NCBI GenBank assembly: GCA_017883385.1
Contig: JADGNQ010000018.1
Location: 1-60,346 of the forward strand
Source of the DNA: Candidatus Sulfotelmatobacter sp.
GTDB taxonomy: Bacteria > Acidobacteriota > Terriglobia > Terriglobales > Acidobacteriaceae
DNA length: 60,346 nt
Reading direction: 5' to 3'
Part shown: piece by piece, positions 9,628 to 18,813 of the stretch
Position numbering within the stretch: position 1 is the stretch's first letter
Layout: every line of letters begins with the position of its first letter
Notes under the pieces: model-generated
Seen by the model: the letters and a program-made list of their open reading frames with translations, nothing else
The model's database searches: none
What the model was told of the DNA's origin: nothing
Program-made: the position numbers and the translations under genes

Positions 9628-10308
9628 ATGAGCAACAAGTTCATCGACGGCATCAAGCACGCGATCATCGAGGACGATGACCCCAAGCCGGAAGGTCAGG
9701 CACAGCCGCATCCCCAACCCCACGCGGAAGCAACACCCACGGCCTCCGTGCCAGTTGCGGTTTCAACGGACAGCGCCGCTTATCAGACGATGAGTGGCCA
9801 GCCGATGAGTGAAGAGACCGAGCACGTTTACCAGAGAATTCTGGCGAAAACAAATTTTAATGGGACTCAGGTTGCAGCCACGATTCACAAGTATCTGGAC
9901 CCACTCTCCGCGATTCCTTCGCTCGACGAGCGCACGCGATTTAAGACGGCGGTCGTTCAAGCCAAGGCACAGGAAGGGCTCTCTCAGGAAAAGATTCTCG
10001 CCACATTCGACGGCCTGAAAGTCGCACTGCAGAACGAGCAGGAATCTTTCGCCGCTTCGGCGGCAGCCACCAAGCAGAGAGAAATTGCCGATCGCCAGCA
10101 GAAGGTGCAAGAAGTCACCGACGCGATCGCGCAAAAGCAGAAAGAGATTGCACAGCTCCAACAGCGACTGTCAGAAGTCACGACCGAACTGGTAGGAGCG
10201 CAGGGCAAGATTCAGCGCGCCGAATCGCAGTTCACCATCGCAGCCCAGCGACGCGCCCTTGAGATCGATCAGGAGAAGGCCAAATACGTCAGCCTTCTCC
10301 AAGGATGA
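9628..10308 (+). CDS. Coiled-coil protein, first gene of five-gene envelope/ABC operon
   Basis: 226 residues. A Pro/His/Ala-rich disordered stretch (about 18-55) follows a short N-terminal helix. A predicted helical domain covers about 55-130, and a long coiled coil from 135 to 200 is rich in Gln, Lys and Glu (QKQKEIAQLQQRLSEVTTEL). There is no signal peptide or membrane segment, so it is probably cytoplasmic. GGAG lies before the ATG, and the next gene begins 6 bases after its stop. I do not recognise the family. Its coupling to a membrane coiled-coil protein and an ABC transporter suggests an assembly or scaffold role on the inner face of the membrane (inference only). Confidence 0.75.
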   Translation: MSNKFIDGIKHAIIEDDDPKPEGQAQPHPQPHAEATPTASVPVAVSTDSAAYQTMSGQPMSEETEHVYQRILAKTNFNGTQVAATIHKYLDPLSAIPSLDERTRFKTAVVQAKAQEGLSQEKILATFDGLKVALQNEQESFAASAAATKQREIADRQQKVQEVTDAIAQKQKEIAQLQQRLSEVTTELVGAQGKIQRAESQFTIAAQRRALEIDQEKAKYVSLLQG

Positions 10309-10314
10309 GGAACC

Positions 10315-11376
10315 ATGAGCATAACGCCTTCCACTCCTACTAGTCTCGGCGATGAATTGAAGTCTTTCTGGTCGCGCCCGGAGGGCAAGACCGGAATGAT
10401 ATTCATTGCGTTGGCGGCGGCCGCGGCGGTGTATGGCTGGGCCCAGATCGTACCCTTCATCGTCTCCATGCTCGCCGACACGCTGCACATGATTTACCTG
10501 GCGGGGATGATAGCGGCGGTGCTGTTCGTCGTTTTCAGCAGCCGCACTCATCTCGTCTTCCGCCTGCTCATGCGATGGATCACCGGAATGATCATCAACA
10601 TCGATCCTATCGGCATCCTGAAAGATCACTTGTCGCAGATGCGAAAGCGCCGCGACGTGATGTCGCAGCAGATCTCGAACGTCAGCGGGCAGATTCAGTA
10701 TCTAAAGAACGTCATCGACAAGAACCAGGCCATGGCCAATGAAAACATGCGCCTGGCGGCCCACGCCAAGAAACTCGCCACCAGCACCGCGGACCAGAAC
10801 GAACAGCTCCGCATGGCGCTGCAAATGAAAGCCAAGGCCAATCAGGCCGGGCGCCTGCAGAAATCGAATCTCAGCTATCAGCAACTGCTTAGCAAGCTGC
10901 AAAACATCTACGACCTGCTCAGCAAGTGGGCGGTCCACATCGACTTCTACATCGAAGACACCGACAACGAAGTCAAGCAGGCTGAAATCGAGTACAAGAC
11001 GATTAACGCCGCCTATCGCGCGTACCGGACGGCACTGGCTGTCATCAAGGGCACGGGCGACGAAAAAGAACTCTACAACCAGACCATGGAGCACCTCGCC
11101 GAAGAGGCCGGACGCAAACTCGGCGAAATGGAAGATTTCCAGCGCCTGGCGCAGAACTTCATGGACACGATCGACCTGGAAAACGGCGCGGTCGAGACCG
11201 AGGCGCTCGAAAAACTCGATGCCTACGAGCAGAAGCTGCTTACGTCGGGCGCGACCGACACGGCATTCCTGCTGCCGGGAGCGACCGCGGCGCCGGTCCC
11301 GGTTCCGGCCGGAAAGACCGCCGACGCTCCACCGGCTGCGAAGAGTGCGGGCGATTACGGCGACATGTTTAAGTAA
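10315..11376 (+). CDS. Membrane-anchored coiled-coil protein of the same operon
   Basis: 353 residues. Two hydrophobic segments (about 28-55 and 58-80) are followed by a long, Gln/Lys/Ala-rich helical region (about 100-300) that recalls PspA/IM30 or tethering coiled coils. The C-terminal tail is rich in Ala, Pro and Val. The membrane hairpin would leave the long coiled coil on the cytoplasmic side, where it could meet the product of the preceding gene. No enzyme motif is visible. The ribosome-binding site GATGAGG overlaps the stop of the previous gene, which indicates translation coupling. I cannot name the family. Confidence 0.75.
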   Translation: MSITPSTPTSLGDELKSFWSRPEGKTGMIFIALAAAAAVYGWAQIVPFIVSMLADTLHMIYLAGMIAAVLFVVFSSRTHLVFRLLMRWITGMIINIDPIGILKDHLSQMRKRRDVMSQQISNVSGQIQYLKNVIDKNQAMANENMRLAAHAKKLATSTADQNEQLRMALQMKAKANQAGRLQKSNLSYQQLLSKLQNIYDLLSKWAVHIDFYIEDTDNEVKQAEIEYKTINAAYRAYRTALAVIKGTGDEKELYNQTMEHLAEEAGRKLGEMEDFQRLAQNFMDTIDLENGAVETEALEKLDAYEQKLLTSGATDTAFLLPGATAAPVPVPAGKTADAPPAAKSAGDYGDMFK

Positions 11377-11420
11377 TCAGATTTAAAAACAAGAGTTGCA
11401 TCGGGGAGGAAACGCAAGGC

Positions 11421-13214
11421 ATGGCACATCTAAAGACTGGCCCAAAGATCATCCTTATTATTTTGCTGGTAGTGGCCTTCGTGTTTGGACTTCGCAAGGC
11501 CGCGGAACTTGGCTGGATTCCCACTCCCGGCGTCATGAAAGCGCTGGTCCCCGAAAAAGCGGCGCTTCCGGACGTGAAAGAGGCGCTGGTGCAGAACGTG
11601 GAACCGGTCGCCCTTCCGGCCGCGACCGCCGCAAGCGTGCCGGCAACTTTGATTCGTGGGGAAATCTGGGAATGGAATGCGCAGATCAATTTGATTTACG
11701 CCAACGGCGGCGCGTCCACGACCAAGGGCTCGCTCATGGAGAAGCACGGCGTCAACCTGGCGCTCATTCGTCAGGATGACACCGGCAAAATGCAGGAAGA
11801 CCTGATCGCGTGCGCCCGTGAGATCTCCAGCGGTTCGGCGCAGTGTTCCAACGGCGCCAATTTCGTCATCATCATGGGAGACGGCTCGGGACAGTTCCTC
11901 GCAGCCATTAACCCGCAGTTGAAGAAACTCGGGAACGAATTCCAGGCAAAGGTCATTGGTGCCACTGGCTACAGCCGCGGCGAGGACTCGCTCATGGCGC
12001 CGCCCGAGGTAAAGAGCAATCCGCAGGCAGCGAAGGGTTTGTTGGTCGACGGCGTACTGCGTGACGGCGACTGGAACATCGCTCAGAAGTGGGAGGGCGA
12101 CAACGGCATCAAGAATAATCCTGACGAGAAGACGTGGGATCCGGACGCGGTCAACTGGCTGAACGCTTCCGATTACAACGTGGCTGCCGCCGACTACGTT
12201 GCCGGCAAGTGCGACGATCGCAAAGTGGTGAAAGACGGTCACCTAACGGGAGAGACCAAGCACGTCTGTGTGAATGCGGTCGTGACCTGGACTCCCGGCG
12301 ACGTCACCATCGCAAAAGGTAAGGGCGGCCTGATCAAAGTGGTCAGCTCCAAGCAATATCGCTCGCAGATGCCGGCCGTGATTCTCGGTCCCAAGACTTT
12401 CTTCGAACGCAATCGCGCCGAGATTGAAGGCATGCTCGCAGCCACCTTCGAAGCTGGCGATCAGGTCAAGGCCTTCGATCAGGTGCTGCATAAGGCTTCG
12501 GCTATCAGCGCCAAGGTCTACAACGATCAGGATGAAGCCTACTGGTACAAGTACTACAAAGGCGTGACCGAGTCCGACGCGCAAAACTTGAAAGTTGATC
12601 TCGGCGGATCGACCGTCAACAACCTCGCGGACAACCTGATTCTGTTCGGCCTCGAACCCGGCTCCAACGACAACTTCCGCTCGACCTACACGGTGTTCGC
12701 CAAGATAGCGACTCAGCAGTATCCCGCGCTGTTCAAAGACACGCCGATCCCCGACGTGAAAGACATCGAGGACAAGTCTTTCATCACTGGGGCGCAGGCG
12801 CGCATGAGCAGCGGTGGTGCCGAGGGCGAGGCACCGCAGTACGCCGCCAACCAAACGGGACCGGTGGTTTCGAAACGTTCTTATTCCATCAACTTCGACA
12901 CCGGCAAGGCAACGTTTACTACCGAAGGCGTGCGGACGATGTCGGAACTGAAGGACTCCCTTGCCATCACGGGCCTGTTCATTCAGGTTGACGGCTACAC
13001 CGACAACACCGGCAGTGAGGGAGTGAATCAGGCGCTCTCGGACGCCCGCGCTGCCGCAGTGAAGGATTGGCTGCAGAAACATGCACCGCGCAATTTCCCG
13101 GACAGCCGGTTCAAGATTGCGGGACACGGCTCACAGAATCCGGTGGCGACCAATGAAACGGCTGCCGGAAAGGCTGCCAACCGCCGCGTAGAAATCACGC
13201 TGCTCGGCAGCTAA
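11421..13214 (+). CDS. Substrate-binding protein fused to OmpA peptidoglycan-binding domain, membrane anchored
   Basis: 597 residues, GGGGAGG before the ATG. Residues 8-25 form an uncleaved-looking membrane anchor (IILIILLVVAFVFGL). Residues 75-455 look like a periplasmic substrate-binding domain of the phosphate/NMT1 type (VNLALIRQDDTGKMQEDLI, VGATGYSRGEDSL-like stretch, VVTWTPGDV). Residues 480-597 are an OmpA C-terminal domain: FDTGKATF, YTDNTG with Asp528 and NRRVEI with Arg588/589, the residue types that clasp diaminopimelate of peptidoglycan. One chain would therefore be fixed in the inner membrane, hold a ligand-binding module in the periplasm and grip the cell wall. The permease and ATPase genes follow. 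Ligand unknown. Confidence 0.85.
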   Translation: MAHLKTGPKIILIILLVVAFVFGLRKAAELGWIPTPGVMKALVPEKAALPDVKEALVQNVEPVALPAATAASVPATLIRGEIWEWNAQINLIYANGGASTTKGSLMEKHGVNLALIRQDDTGKMQEDLIACAREISSGSAQCSNGANFVIIMGDGSGQFLAAINPQLKKLGNEFQAKVIGATGYSRGEDSLMAPPEVKSNPQAAKGLLVDGVLRDGDWNIAQKWEGDNGIKNNPDEKTWDPDAVNWLNASDYNVAAADYVAGKCDDRKVVKDGHLTGETKHVCVNAVVTWTPGDVTIAKGKGGLIKVVSSKQYRSQMPAVILGPKTFFERNRAEIEGMLAATFEAGDQVKAFDQVLHKASAISAKVYNDQDEAYWYKYYKGVTESDAQNLKVDLGGSTVNNLADNLILFGLEPGSNDNFRSTYTVFAKIATQQYPALFKDTPIPDVKDIEDKSFITGAQARMSSGGAEGEAPQYAANQTGPVVSKRSYSINFDTGKATFTTEGVRTMSELKDSLAITGLFIQVDGYTDNTGSEGVNQALSDARAAAVKDWLQKHAPRNFPDSRFKIAGHGSQNPVATNETAAGKAANRRVEITLLGS

Positions 13215-13228
13215 CTTCACACGGGAAC

Positions 13229-13255
13229 CGGGTCGGATCTCATTGATCCGACCCG
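13229..13255 (+). promoter_or_regulatory. Strong hairpin between binding-protein and permease genes
   Basis: A perfect 10-base stem CGGGTCGGAT / ATCCGACCCG with a 7-base loop lies just after the stop of the 11421 gene. No U-run follows, so it is probably not a full terminator. Such hairpins in ABC operons often stabilise the upstream message and lower expression of permease and ATPase. Confidence 0.6.
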
Positions 13256-13282
13256 TATCCGCACAGAAAGACAAATTCCCAG

Positions 13283-14068
13283 ATGCATCAGGCGATTGAG
13301 GTTTGGTCACCCAATCGGGTGATCTCCAAGCAAACGGTTCGGTGGCTGGTTGGAGTTCAGCTGCTGATGCTGTTTTTCATCTGGGTTTTTTCGCCCACAG
13401 TCTTCCTGCCCAAGCCGAAGGAAGTCTTCCATGCGCTGGGCGAAATGTGGATGGCAGGGCTGGGCGGCGAGCTCATCACCAGCTTTTACCTGAATCTGCA
13501 GGCGATCGCACTGGCGACCTTGCTCTCGCTGCTGATGGCCTACCTCACGGTCATCCCATTTTTTCGTCCGATCGTCACCCTGCTCAGCAAGCTGCGATTT
13601 CTCTCCATGGTGGGGCTGACGTTTTTCTTCACCCTGATGGCGAACACCGGCCATGAGCTCAAGTTATTTCTGCTGGTCTTCTCGGTTTCGGTGTTTTTCG
13701 TCACCGGAATGGCCGAGGTGGTGTCCAGCATTCCGAAGGAGAAGTTCGACTTGGCCCGCACGCTGCGCATGGGCGAATGGCGCGTCGTCTACGAGGTGGT
13801 CATACTCGGCCAGGCCGATAGGGCTTTTGAGGTACTGCGCCAGAATGCCGCCATGGGCTGGATGATGCTGACCATGGTCGAAGGCATTTCGCGCTCCGAA
13901 GGCGGGGTGGGTGCGATGCTTCTCAATCAGAACAAGCACTTCCACCTGAGTGCCGTGTTTGCCATTCAGTTGACCATCCTGGTGCTCGGTTTGGCGCAGG
14001 ATTACGGGATCGGCCTGCTGCGCGAGGTTTTCTGTCCGTACGCGGATCTGACTCTGGAGCGCAGGTAA
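13283..14068 (+). CDS. ABC transporter permease, SsuC/TauC type
   Basis: 261 residues with about six membrane segments. The EAA-like coupling loop is DLARTLRMGEWRVVYEVVI, which departs from the classical EAA-G pattern but sits at the right place (about residues 158-180). The fold is the binding-protein-dependent permease type of the nitrate/sulfonate/taurine group. It follows the anchored substrate-binding/OmpA protein and precedes the ATPase by 9 bases. No strong ribosome-binding site is visible, and expression may depend on read-through past the hairpin at 13229. Two copies of this protein would make the channel. Confidence 0.85.
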   Translation: MHQAIEVWSPNRVISKQTVRWLVGVQLLMLFFIWVFSPTVFLPKPKEVFHALGEMWMAGLGGELITSFYLNLQAIALATLLSLLMAYLTVIPFFRPIVTLLSKLRFLSMVGLTFFFTLMANTGHELKLFLLVFSVSVFFVTGMAEVVSSIPKEKFDLARTLRMGEWRVVYEVVILGQADRAFEVLRQNAAMGWMMLTMVEGISRSEGGVGAMLLNQNKHFHLSAVFAIQLTILVLGLAQDYGIGLLREVFCPYADLTLERR

Positions 14069-14077
14069 GACGACATC

Positions 14078-14899
14078 ATGCCCACGTACACCTACGGAAA
14101 AACGCTGCTGAAGGTTGAGGACGTCTCGCTCGAGTATGACGGCCGTCCCATCCTCAAACACGTTAGCGCGGAAATCAGAGACATTATCTGTACCGATCAC
14201 GTTCAGGGCCAGGTCGTCGGATTTCTCGGCCCCAGCGGCATCGGCAAGACGCAACTGTTCCGCATCATTGCTGGACTGAACAAGCCCACATCCGGACGCG
14301 TCACCATCAACGGTCTTGACCGCCCTGTGCAGCCCGGCGAGGTCGGAGTCGTCGCGCAAGACTATCCCTTGTTCGAGCATCGCACCGTGATGTCGAACTT
14401 ATTGCTGGCGGCCAACCAGAAAGAAAAAGACAACAAGACCGCGCGCGACAAAGTCATCCAGTATCTGACCGACTTCGACCTGGTCGACAAAGCGCGCCTC
14501 TACCCGGTGCAACTCTCCGGAGGACAGCGACAGCGCTGCGCCATCATCCAGCAAATCCTCTGCTCCGACCATTTCCTGCTGATGGACGAACCCTTCAGCG
14601 GCCTCGACCTGCTCATGCTGGAAAAGACCAGCGAGTTGATCCAGAAGGTCGCCAACATGGATGAACTCAACACCATCATCGTGGTCACGCACGACATTAC
14701 CGCCGCCTCGGCCGTCGCCGACCATATCTGGCTGATGGGCCGAGATCACGACGCAAAGGGCAATCCGTTGCCCGGTTCGCACATCGTCGAGACCTACGAC
14801 CTGGTTGAGCGCGACCTCTGCTGGCATCCGCAAATCATCACCCAACCGCACTTTGTGGATTTCGTGCGCGAGGTGAAAGAGCGATTCCGCACCCTTTAG
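14078..14899 (+). CDS. ABC transporter ATP-binding protein, SsuB/TauB type
   Basis: 273 residues. Walker A is GPSGIGKT (residues 51-58), the Q-loop is VVAQDYPLF, the signature is LSGGQRQR, Walker B is FLLMDEPFSGLD and the H-loop is VTHD. All catalytic residues are present, so it should hydrolyse ATP. An unusual feature is about 15 extra residues between the first strand and Walker A (AEIRDIICTDHVQGQ), longer than in typical family members. The tail (about 230-273) is also distinctive (TYDLVERDLCWHPQII). It is the last gene of the operon that starts at 9628. Confidence 0.9.
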   Translation: MPTYTYGKTLLKVEDVSLEYDGRPILKHVSAEIRDIICTDHVQGQVVGFLGPSGIGKTQLFRIIAGLNKPTSGRVTINGLDRPVQPGEVGVVAQDYPLFEHRTVMSNLLLAANQKEKDNKTARDKVIQYLTDFDLVDKARLYPVQLSGGQRQRCAIIQQILCSDHFLLMDEPFSGLDLLMLEKTSELIQKVANMDELNTIIVVTHDITAASAVADHIWLMGRDHDAKGNPLPGSHIVETYDLVERDLCWHPQIITQPHFVDFVREVKERFRTL

Positions 14900-14916
14900 A
14901 TCTGGTGCGATGACTG

Positions 14917-15789
14917 TCAGCGTTGTCCTTGGCCAGCTGCTGGCGGAGTCGAGCCGCGATAGACCCGGACGTAGTCGACCAGCATCTCCTGCGGAAAAAC
15001 CGACGAAGCATCCTTGCTTCCTGGCCAGCCTCCACCGACGGCTACGTTGAGCAGGAGGAAGAACGGGTGGTCGTAGACCCACTTCGTTCCCTTTGGCAAG
15101 TCGGCGGGAACGCGGGTCGTATACAGATCCTTGTCGACATAGAAGCGGATCGCGGTTGGCTCCCACTCCACGGCGAAAACGTGAAAATCATCCGCAATCG
15201 GTTGGTTGTTCGGAAGAGAATAGGGAGATCCAATTCCGTTCGCGCCGGAGTATCCTGGACCGTGAATCGTTCCGTGAGCCAGCGCGGGCTCTTTGCCAAT
15301 GTTCTCCATGATGTCGATCTCGCCGCAAGTGGGCCAACCTGCTTTGTCGATATCCTCGCCCAACATCCAGAAGGCTGGCCAGATTCCTTGTCCTCGAGGA
15401 ATCTTGATGCGCGCTTCGAAGCGGCCGTACGCCTGCGCGAACTTGCCGAGGGTTTTCAAGCGTGCGGATGTGTAGTTTCTGGTGACGCCGTCGGTGCCGG
15501 TGTATTTTTCCTGCAGCACCTTGATAACCAGGTTGCCATCCTGTTGGTAGAGATTCTGGGGACGGCTTGTGTAGTACTCCAGTTCGTCGTTGCCCCAGCC
15601 ATCGCCGCCAGTTTCAGAAACCCATTTCGACGCGTCGACGGCGGAACCTCTGGCGCCGTTGAACTCGTCGCTCCAGACCAGAGTCCGTCCCGGAGCGATG
15701 GGAGCGGCAGCGCTTGTCTGTGCCTCGGCGTAAGCACAAAGCAGCAGAATCATCGGAAAGAGAAACAATCTCTGCGGATTCAACTTCAT
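14917..15789 (-). CDS. Secreted glycoside hydrolase family 16 (beta-glucanase/laminarinase type)
   Basis: 290 residues from the ATG at 15789, which has GAGGG 8 bases before it and starts a clear signal peptide (LFLFPMILLLCAYAEAQT). The catalytic GH16 motif EIDIMEN gives nucleophile Glu157, helper Asp159 and acid/base Glu162. Trp-rich substrate-cleft motifs flank it (IWPAFWMLG, FHVFAVEWEPTAIRFYVD). GH16 enzymes of this form cleave beta-1,3 or beta-1,3-1,4 glucans. It is transcribed divergently from the GH30 gene across a 71-base gap, so both probably share control. An upstream frame extends to 15888, but the signal peptide favours the shorter start. Confidence 0.92.
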   Translation of the reverse strand: MKLNPQRLFLFPMILLLCAYAEAQTSAAAPIAPGRTLVWSDEFNGARGSAVDASKWVSETGGDGWGNDELEYYTSRPQNLYQQDGNLVIKVLQEKYTGTDGVTRNYTSARLKTLGKFAQAYGRFEARIKIPRGQGIWPAFWMLGEDIDKAGWPTCGEIDIMENIGKEPALAHGTIHGPGYSGANGIGSPYSLPNNQPIADDFHVFAVEWEPTAIRFYVDKDLYTTRVPADLPKGTKWVYDHPFFLLLNVAVGGGWPGSKDASSVFPQEMLVDYVRVYRGSTPPAAGQGQR

Positions 15790-15860
15790 CGTTGTTCCCT
15801 CGAAAGTCACCGCACTTCGCACTATACTCACAGCGAATCCATTTCCGCCAGGAGAACTCC

Positions 15861-17291
15861 GTGTCGAACGAACAGACGAGACGAACATTCTTGAGATTGT
15901 CCGCGGCTGGACTGACCGCCACCACGACGGCGAAACTCGCGTCCGCCCTCACTAGCACCGGGGCCACACCGCCCACGGGCGACATTGAGGTTCGAGTGAC
16001 CAGTGGAAACCTTCGCTACGCGTCCGCCCCGTCTCTGGCGTGGCGGGCGGGCGGGGCGGCCGGAGAGAACGCAGTTTCACTCGACCCTGGCAAGAAGTTC
16101 CAGGAAATGCTCGGCTTCGGCGCCGCATTCACCGACGCCGCTTGCTACATGTTCAACCAACTCCCCGCGCCGGCCCGCGAGAAGTTGTTCCATGAACTCT
16201 TCCATCCGTCGGAGATGGGGATCAACGTTTGCCGCACCTGTATTGGATCCAGCGATTATTCCACCGAAGTCTTCAGCTATGACGAAGGCGAACCCGATCC
16301 TGACATGAAGCGATTCTCGATCGCGCACGATCAAGCCTATGTTCTTCCAATGCTGCGTCTGGCGCGGAAGGCAAACCCGGACTTGTTCTTGTTCTCGTCG
16401 CCGTGGAGTCCTCCGGGATGGATGAAGGCGGGAGGATCGATGCTGGGCGGTTCGATGCGCCAACGCTACTTCGCTCCGTACGCGCAATATTTCCTGAAGT
16501 TCCTGCAGGCCTACGACGCGGAGGGAGTACCGGTGCAGGCGGTCTCTGTACAGAACGAAGTGGATACTGATCAGGATGGCAGGATGCCCGCCTGTCTGTG
16601 GCCGCAGGAATATGAAATCCAGTTCGTCAGCAAGCACCTCGGCCCGCTCCTTCGCCAAAGTGGACTGCCCACGAAGATCTGGATTCTCGACCATAACTAC
16701 AACCTTTGGGGCCGGGCCATTTGTGAACTCGACGACCAGGAGCTACGCAAATACTGCAACGCCATCGCCTTTCATGGGTACGTGGGCACACCAGAGATGA
16801 TGAGTAAAGTACACGAGGCGCATCCGGATGCACAGATGTATTGGACGGAAGGCGGTCCAGACTATACTGCCTCCGACTATGCGACGGACTGGACGAATTG
16901 GTCCCAGACTTTCACGGCGGCGATCCGCAACTGGAGCCAGTCGATCACGGGATGGAATCTCGCTCTCGACGAAAAGGGTCGTCCGAACATCGGACCGTTC
17001 CCCTGCGGCGGGATGGTCACGATCCATTCGCAAACGAAGGAGATCACACGCAGTGGTCAGTATTGGGCGATTGCCCATTTTTCGCGCGTCGTCCGGCGAG
17101 GGGCTCGAAGGTTTGAAACCAGCAGCAAACTGGCAGGCGTGGACCATGTTGGCTTCGAAAATCCGGATGGGCAGAAAGTACTCGTAGTGACCAACTCCGG
17201 ACCAGCAAGAACGGCAATCCTGAAGCAGGCCAACAAGACGGCCGAGCTGGCGTTGGCGGCGGATTCCGTTACTACCTTATTGTGGAGCTGA
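15861..17291 (+). CDS. Glycoside hydrolase family 30, exported
   Basis: 476 residues from a GTG at 15861 with AGGAG before it. The frame is open further upstream, but this start gives a twin-arginine-like signal (RRTFLRLSAAGLTATTT). GH30 hallmarks are the early FGAAFTDA segment, acid/base Glu233 in SVQNEVD and nucleophile Glu330 in YWTEGGP, followed by the small beta-sandwich domain at the end. Family members act on beta-1,6-glucan, glucosylceramide or xylan-type substrates. Beside a GH16 enzyme, beta-1,6 side chains of laminarin or fungal glucan are a reasonable guess. The 3' end converges with the uronate isomerase gene. Confidence 0.9.
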   Translation: MSNEQTRRTFLRLSAAGLTATTTAKLASALTSTGATPPTGDIEVRVTSGNLRYASAPSLAWRAGGAAGENAVSLDPGKKFQEMLGFGAAFTDAACYMFNQLPAPAREKLFHELFHPSEMGINVCRTCIGSSDYSTEVFSYDEGEPDPDMKRFSIAHDQAYVLPMLRLARKANPDLFLFSSPWSPPGWMKAGGSMLGGSMRQRYFAPYAQYFLKFLQAYDAEGVPVQAVSVQNEVDTDQDGRMPACLWPQEYEIQFVSKHLGPLLRQSGLPTKIWILDHNYNLWGRAICELDDQELRKYCNAIAFHGYVGTPEMMSKVHEAHPDAQMYWTEGGPDYTASDYATDWTNWSQTFTAAIRNWSQSITGWNLALDEKGRPNIGPFPCGGMVTIHSQTKEITRSGQYWAIAHFSRVVRRGARRFETSSKLAGVDHVGFENPDGQKVLVVTNSGPARTAILKQANKTAELALAADSVTTLLWS

Positions 17292-17332
17292 CTACGCGGT
17301 CCGTTTCTCAAGGGATCTGGGCGACGAGCGCC

Positions 17333-18751
17333 CTACGGACTAGGTGCGCCCGGCAATTGCAGATACTGCTTAGCATTCCTGTAACAGACGTCTTGAATGA
17401 GTCTTCCGAGGAGCGCGTCGTCATCTGGCAATTCCCCGCGCATGACGTCTTGCCCGATGATGTCACAAAGAATGCGTCGGAAATACTCGTGCCGCGGGTA
17501 AGACATGAACGAACGCGAGTCTGTCACCATGCCGATGAAACGCGACAGCAGACCCGTATTCGATAGAGCTTCGATTTGCGCCGTGATCCCCTGCTTCTGA
17601 TCCAGAAACCACCAGGCGCTTCCGTACTGGACTTTTCCCGCTGTCTCTCCATCTTGGAAAGACCCGATCACTGTCGCGAACTGAAATGTGTCGGCCGGAT
17701 TCACGTTGTACACGATCATGCGTGGCAGGGCATTCTCCTGGGAGAGCAAGTCGAGGTACGCGATGAGCTGCCTGCCTTGAGGAAGATCACCGACAGCGTC
17801 GAACCCGGAATCAGCTCCAAGCGTGCGGTGGGCGACCGTGTTCACGTTCCGTTCAGCGCCAAGGTGCAACTGCTTGGTCCAGCCTTTTTCGGCATCCAGC
17901 CGTCCGAAGAAAAGCATCATGAAGGATGCAAACTGGGTCCTCTCGTCCTCGGTGATGGGTTGCCCTGCGTGAGCTTTCGAGAAAATAGCCGCAGCCACGC
18001 GCTCCGAGCATGGCGTCGCATAACAATGATCCAACCCATGGTCGGAGAGACGGCAGCCCAAGGAATGAAAGTAAACATGCCGCTGCTGCAGCGCCTGGAG
18101 AAAACTGCTCAGATTTCGCACGTCGACATTCGCAGCCTGTGACATCTTATCGATCCACGGCGCAAACTCCGCTTTGCCGATGGCAAGTGCTTTGTCCGGA
18201 CGGAAGGCTGGAAACACACGCGTCGGCAGATGTGATTTTGCGACTTCCTGATGATGACGGAGGTCGTCGGTGGGATCGTCCGTCGTGCAGACAACTTCGA
18301 CTCGGAACTTCTGAAGAATGGCGTGTGCGGTCAGCCCATCCGCCAGCACGGCGTTCGCGCGCTCCCAAATGGCAGGCGCGGATGTCTCATCCAGCAACTC
18401 AGCAATTCCGAAATACCGTCGCAACTCCAGGTGCGTCCAATGGTAGAGTGGATTGCGCAGCGTAAAGGGAACGGTGCGAGCCCACGCGAGGAACTTCTCG
18501 TACGGAGGGGCGTCGCCGGTGCAGTACTTCTCTGCGATACCATTCGCGCGCATCGCCCGCCATTTATAGTGGTCCCCCTCCAGCCATATCTCGAAGAGAT
18601 TCGCGAACCGTCGATTCTCAGCGATGTCCCTGGGGGAAAGATGACAGTGGTAGTCGAGGATCGGCTGTGGGACGGCGAACTCATGGTAAAGGCGCCCCGC
18701 GCGCTCGTTCGTGAGAAAGAAATCTTCGGTGAGGAAACCCTTCATGGGCAC
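17333..18751 (-). CDS. uxaC: Uronate isomerase (glucuronate/galacturonate isomerase)
   Basis: 472 residues, the normal length for UxaC. Characteristic stretches are LDYHCHLSPRDIAENR near the N terminus (metal-binding His pair), TDDPTDDLRHH, the region YFHSLGCRLSDHGLD, and VTDSRSFMSYPRHEYFRR near the C terminus. The enzyme converts D-glucuronate to D-fructuronate and D-galacturonate to D-tagaturonate in the cytoplasm. The frame opens with GTG at 18751, and an ATG two codons later (18745) is an equally good start. It is divergent from the hexuronate-type transporter at 18814, which fits uptake plus first catabolic step. No uxaA or uxaB is in the window. Confidence 0.93.
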   Translation of the reverse strand: MPMKGFLTEDFFLTNERAGRLYHEFAVPQPILDYHCHLSPRDIAENRRFANLFEIWLEGDHYKWRAMRANGIAEKYCTGDAPPYEKFLAWARTVPFTLRNPLYHWTHLELRRYFGIAELLDETSAPAIWERANAVLADGLTAHAILQKFRVEVVCTTDDPTDDLRHHQEVAKSHLPTRVFPAFRPDKALAIGKAEFAPWIDKMSQAANVDVRNLSSFLQALQQRHVYFHSLGCRLSDHGLDHCYATPCSERVAAAIFSKAHAGQPITEDERTQFASFMMLFFGRLDAEKGWTKQLHLGAERNVNTVAHRTLGADSGFDAVGDLPQGRQLIAYLDLLSQENALPRMIVYNVNPADTFQFATVIGSFQDGETAGKVQYGSAWWFLDQKQGITAQIEALSNTGLLSRFIGMVTDSRSFMSYPRHEYFRRILCDIIGQDVMRGELPDDDALLGRLIQDVCYRNAKQYLQLPGAPSP

Positions 18752-18813
18752 GCACTCGTACGATGCAAGCCATGAATCATATCAGTTGACGGAGATGCCT
18801 CGCGCCATGTGTA

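Noticed and set aside
14923-15894. 323-codon plus-strand frame over the GH16 gene
   Set aside because: It is antisense to a clear GH16 enzyme with signal peptide and active site, and it has no motif of its own.
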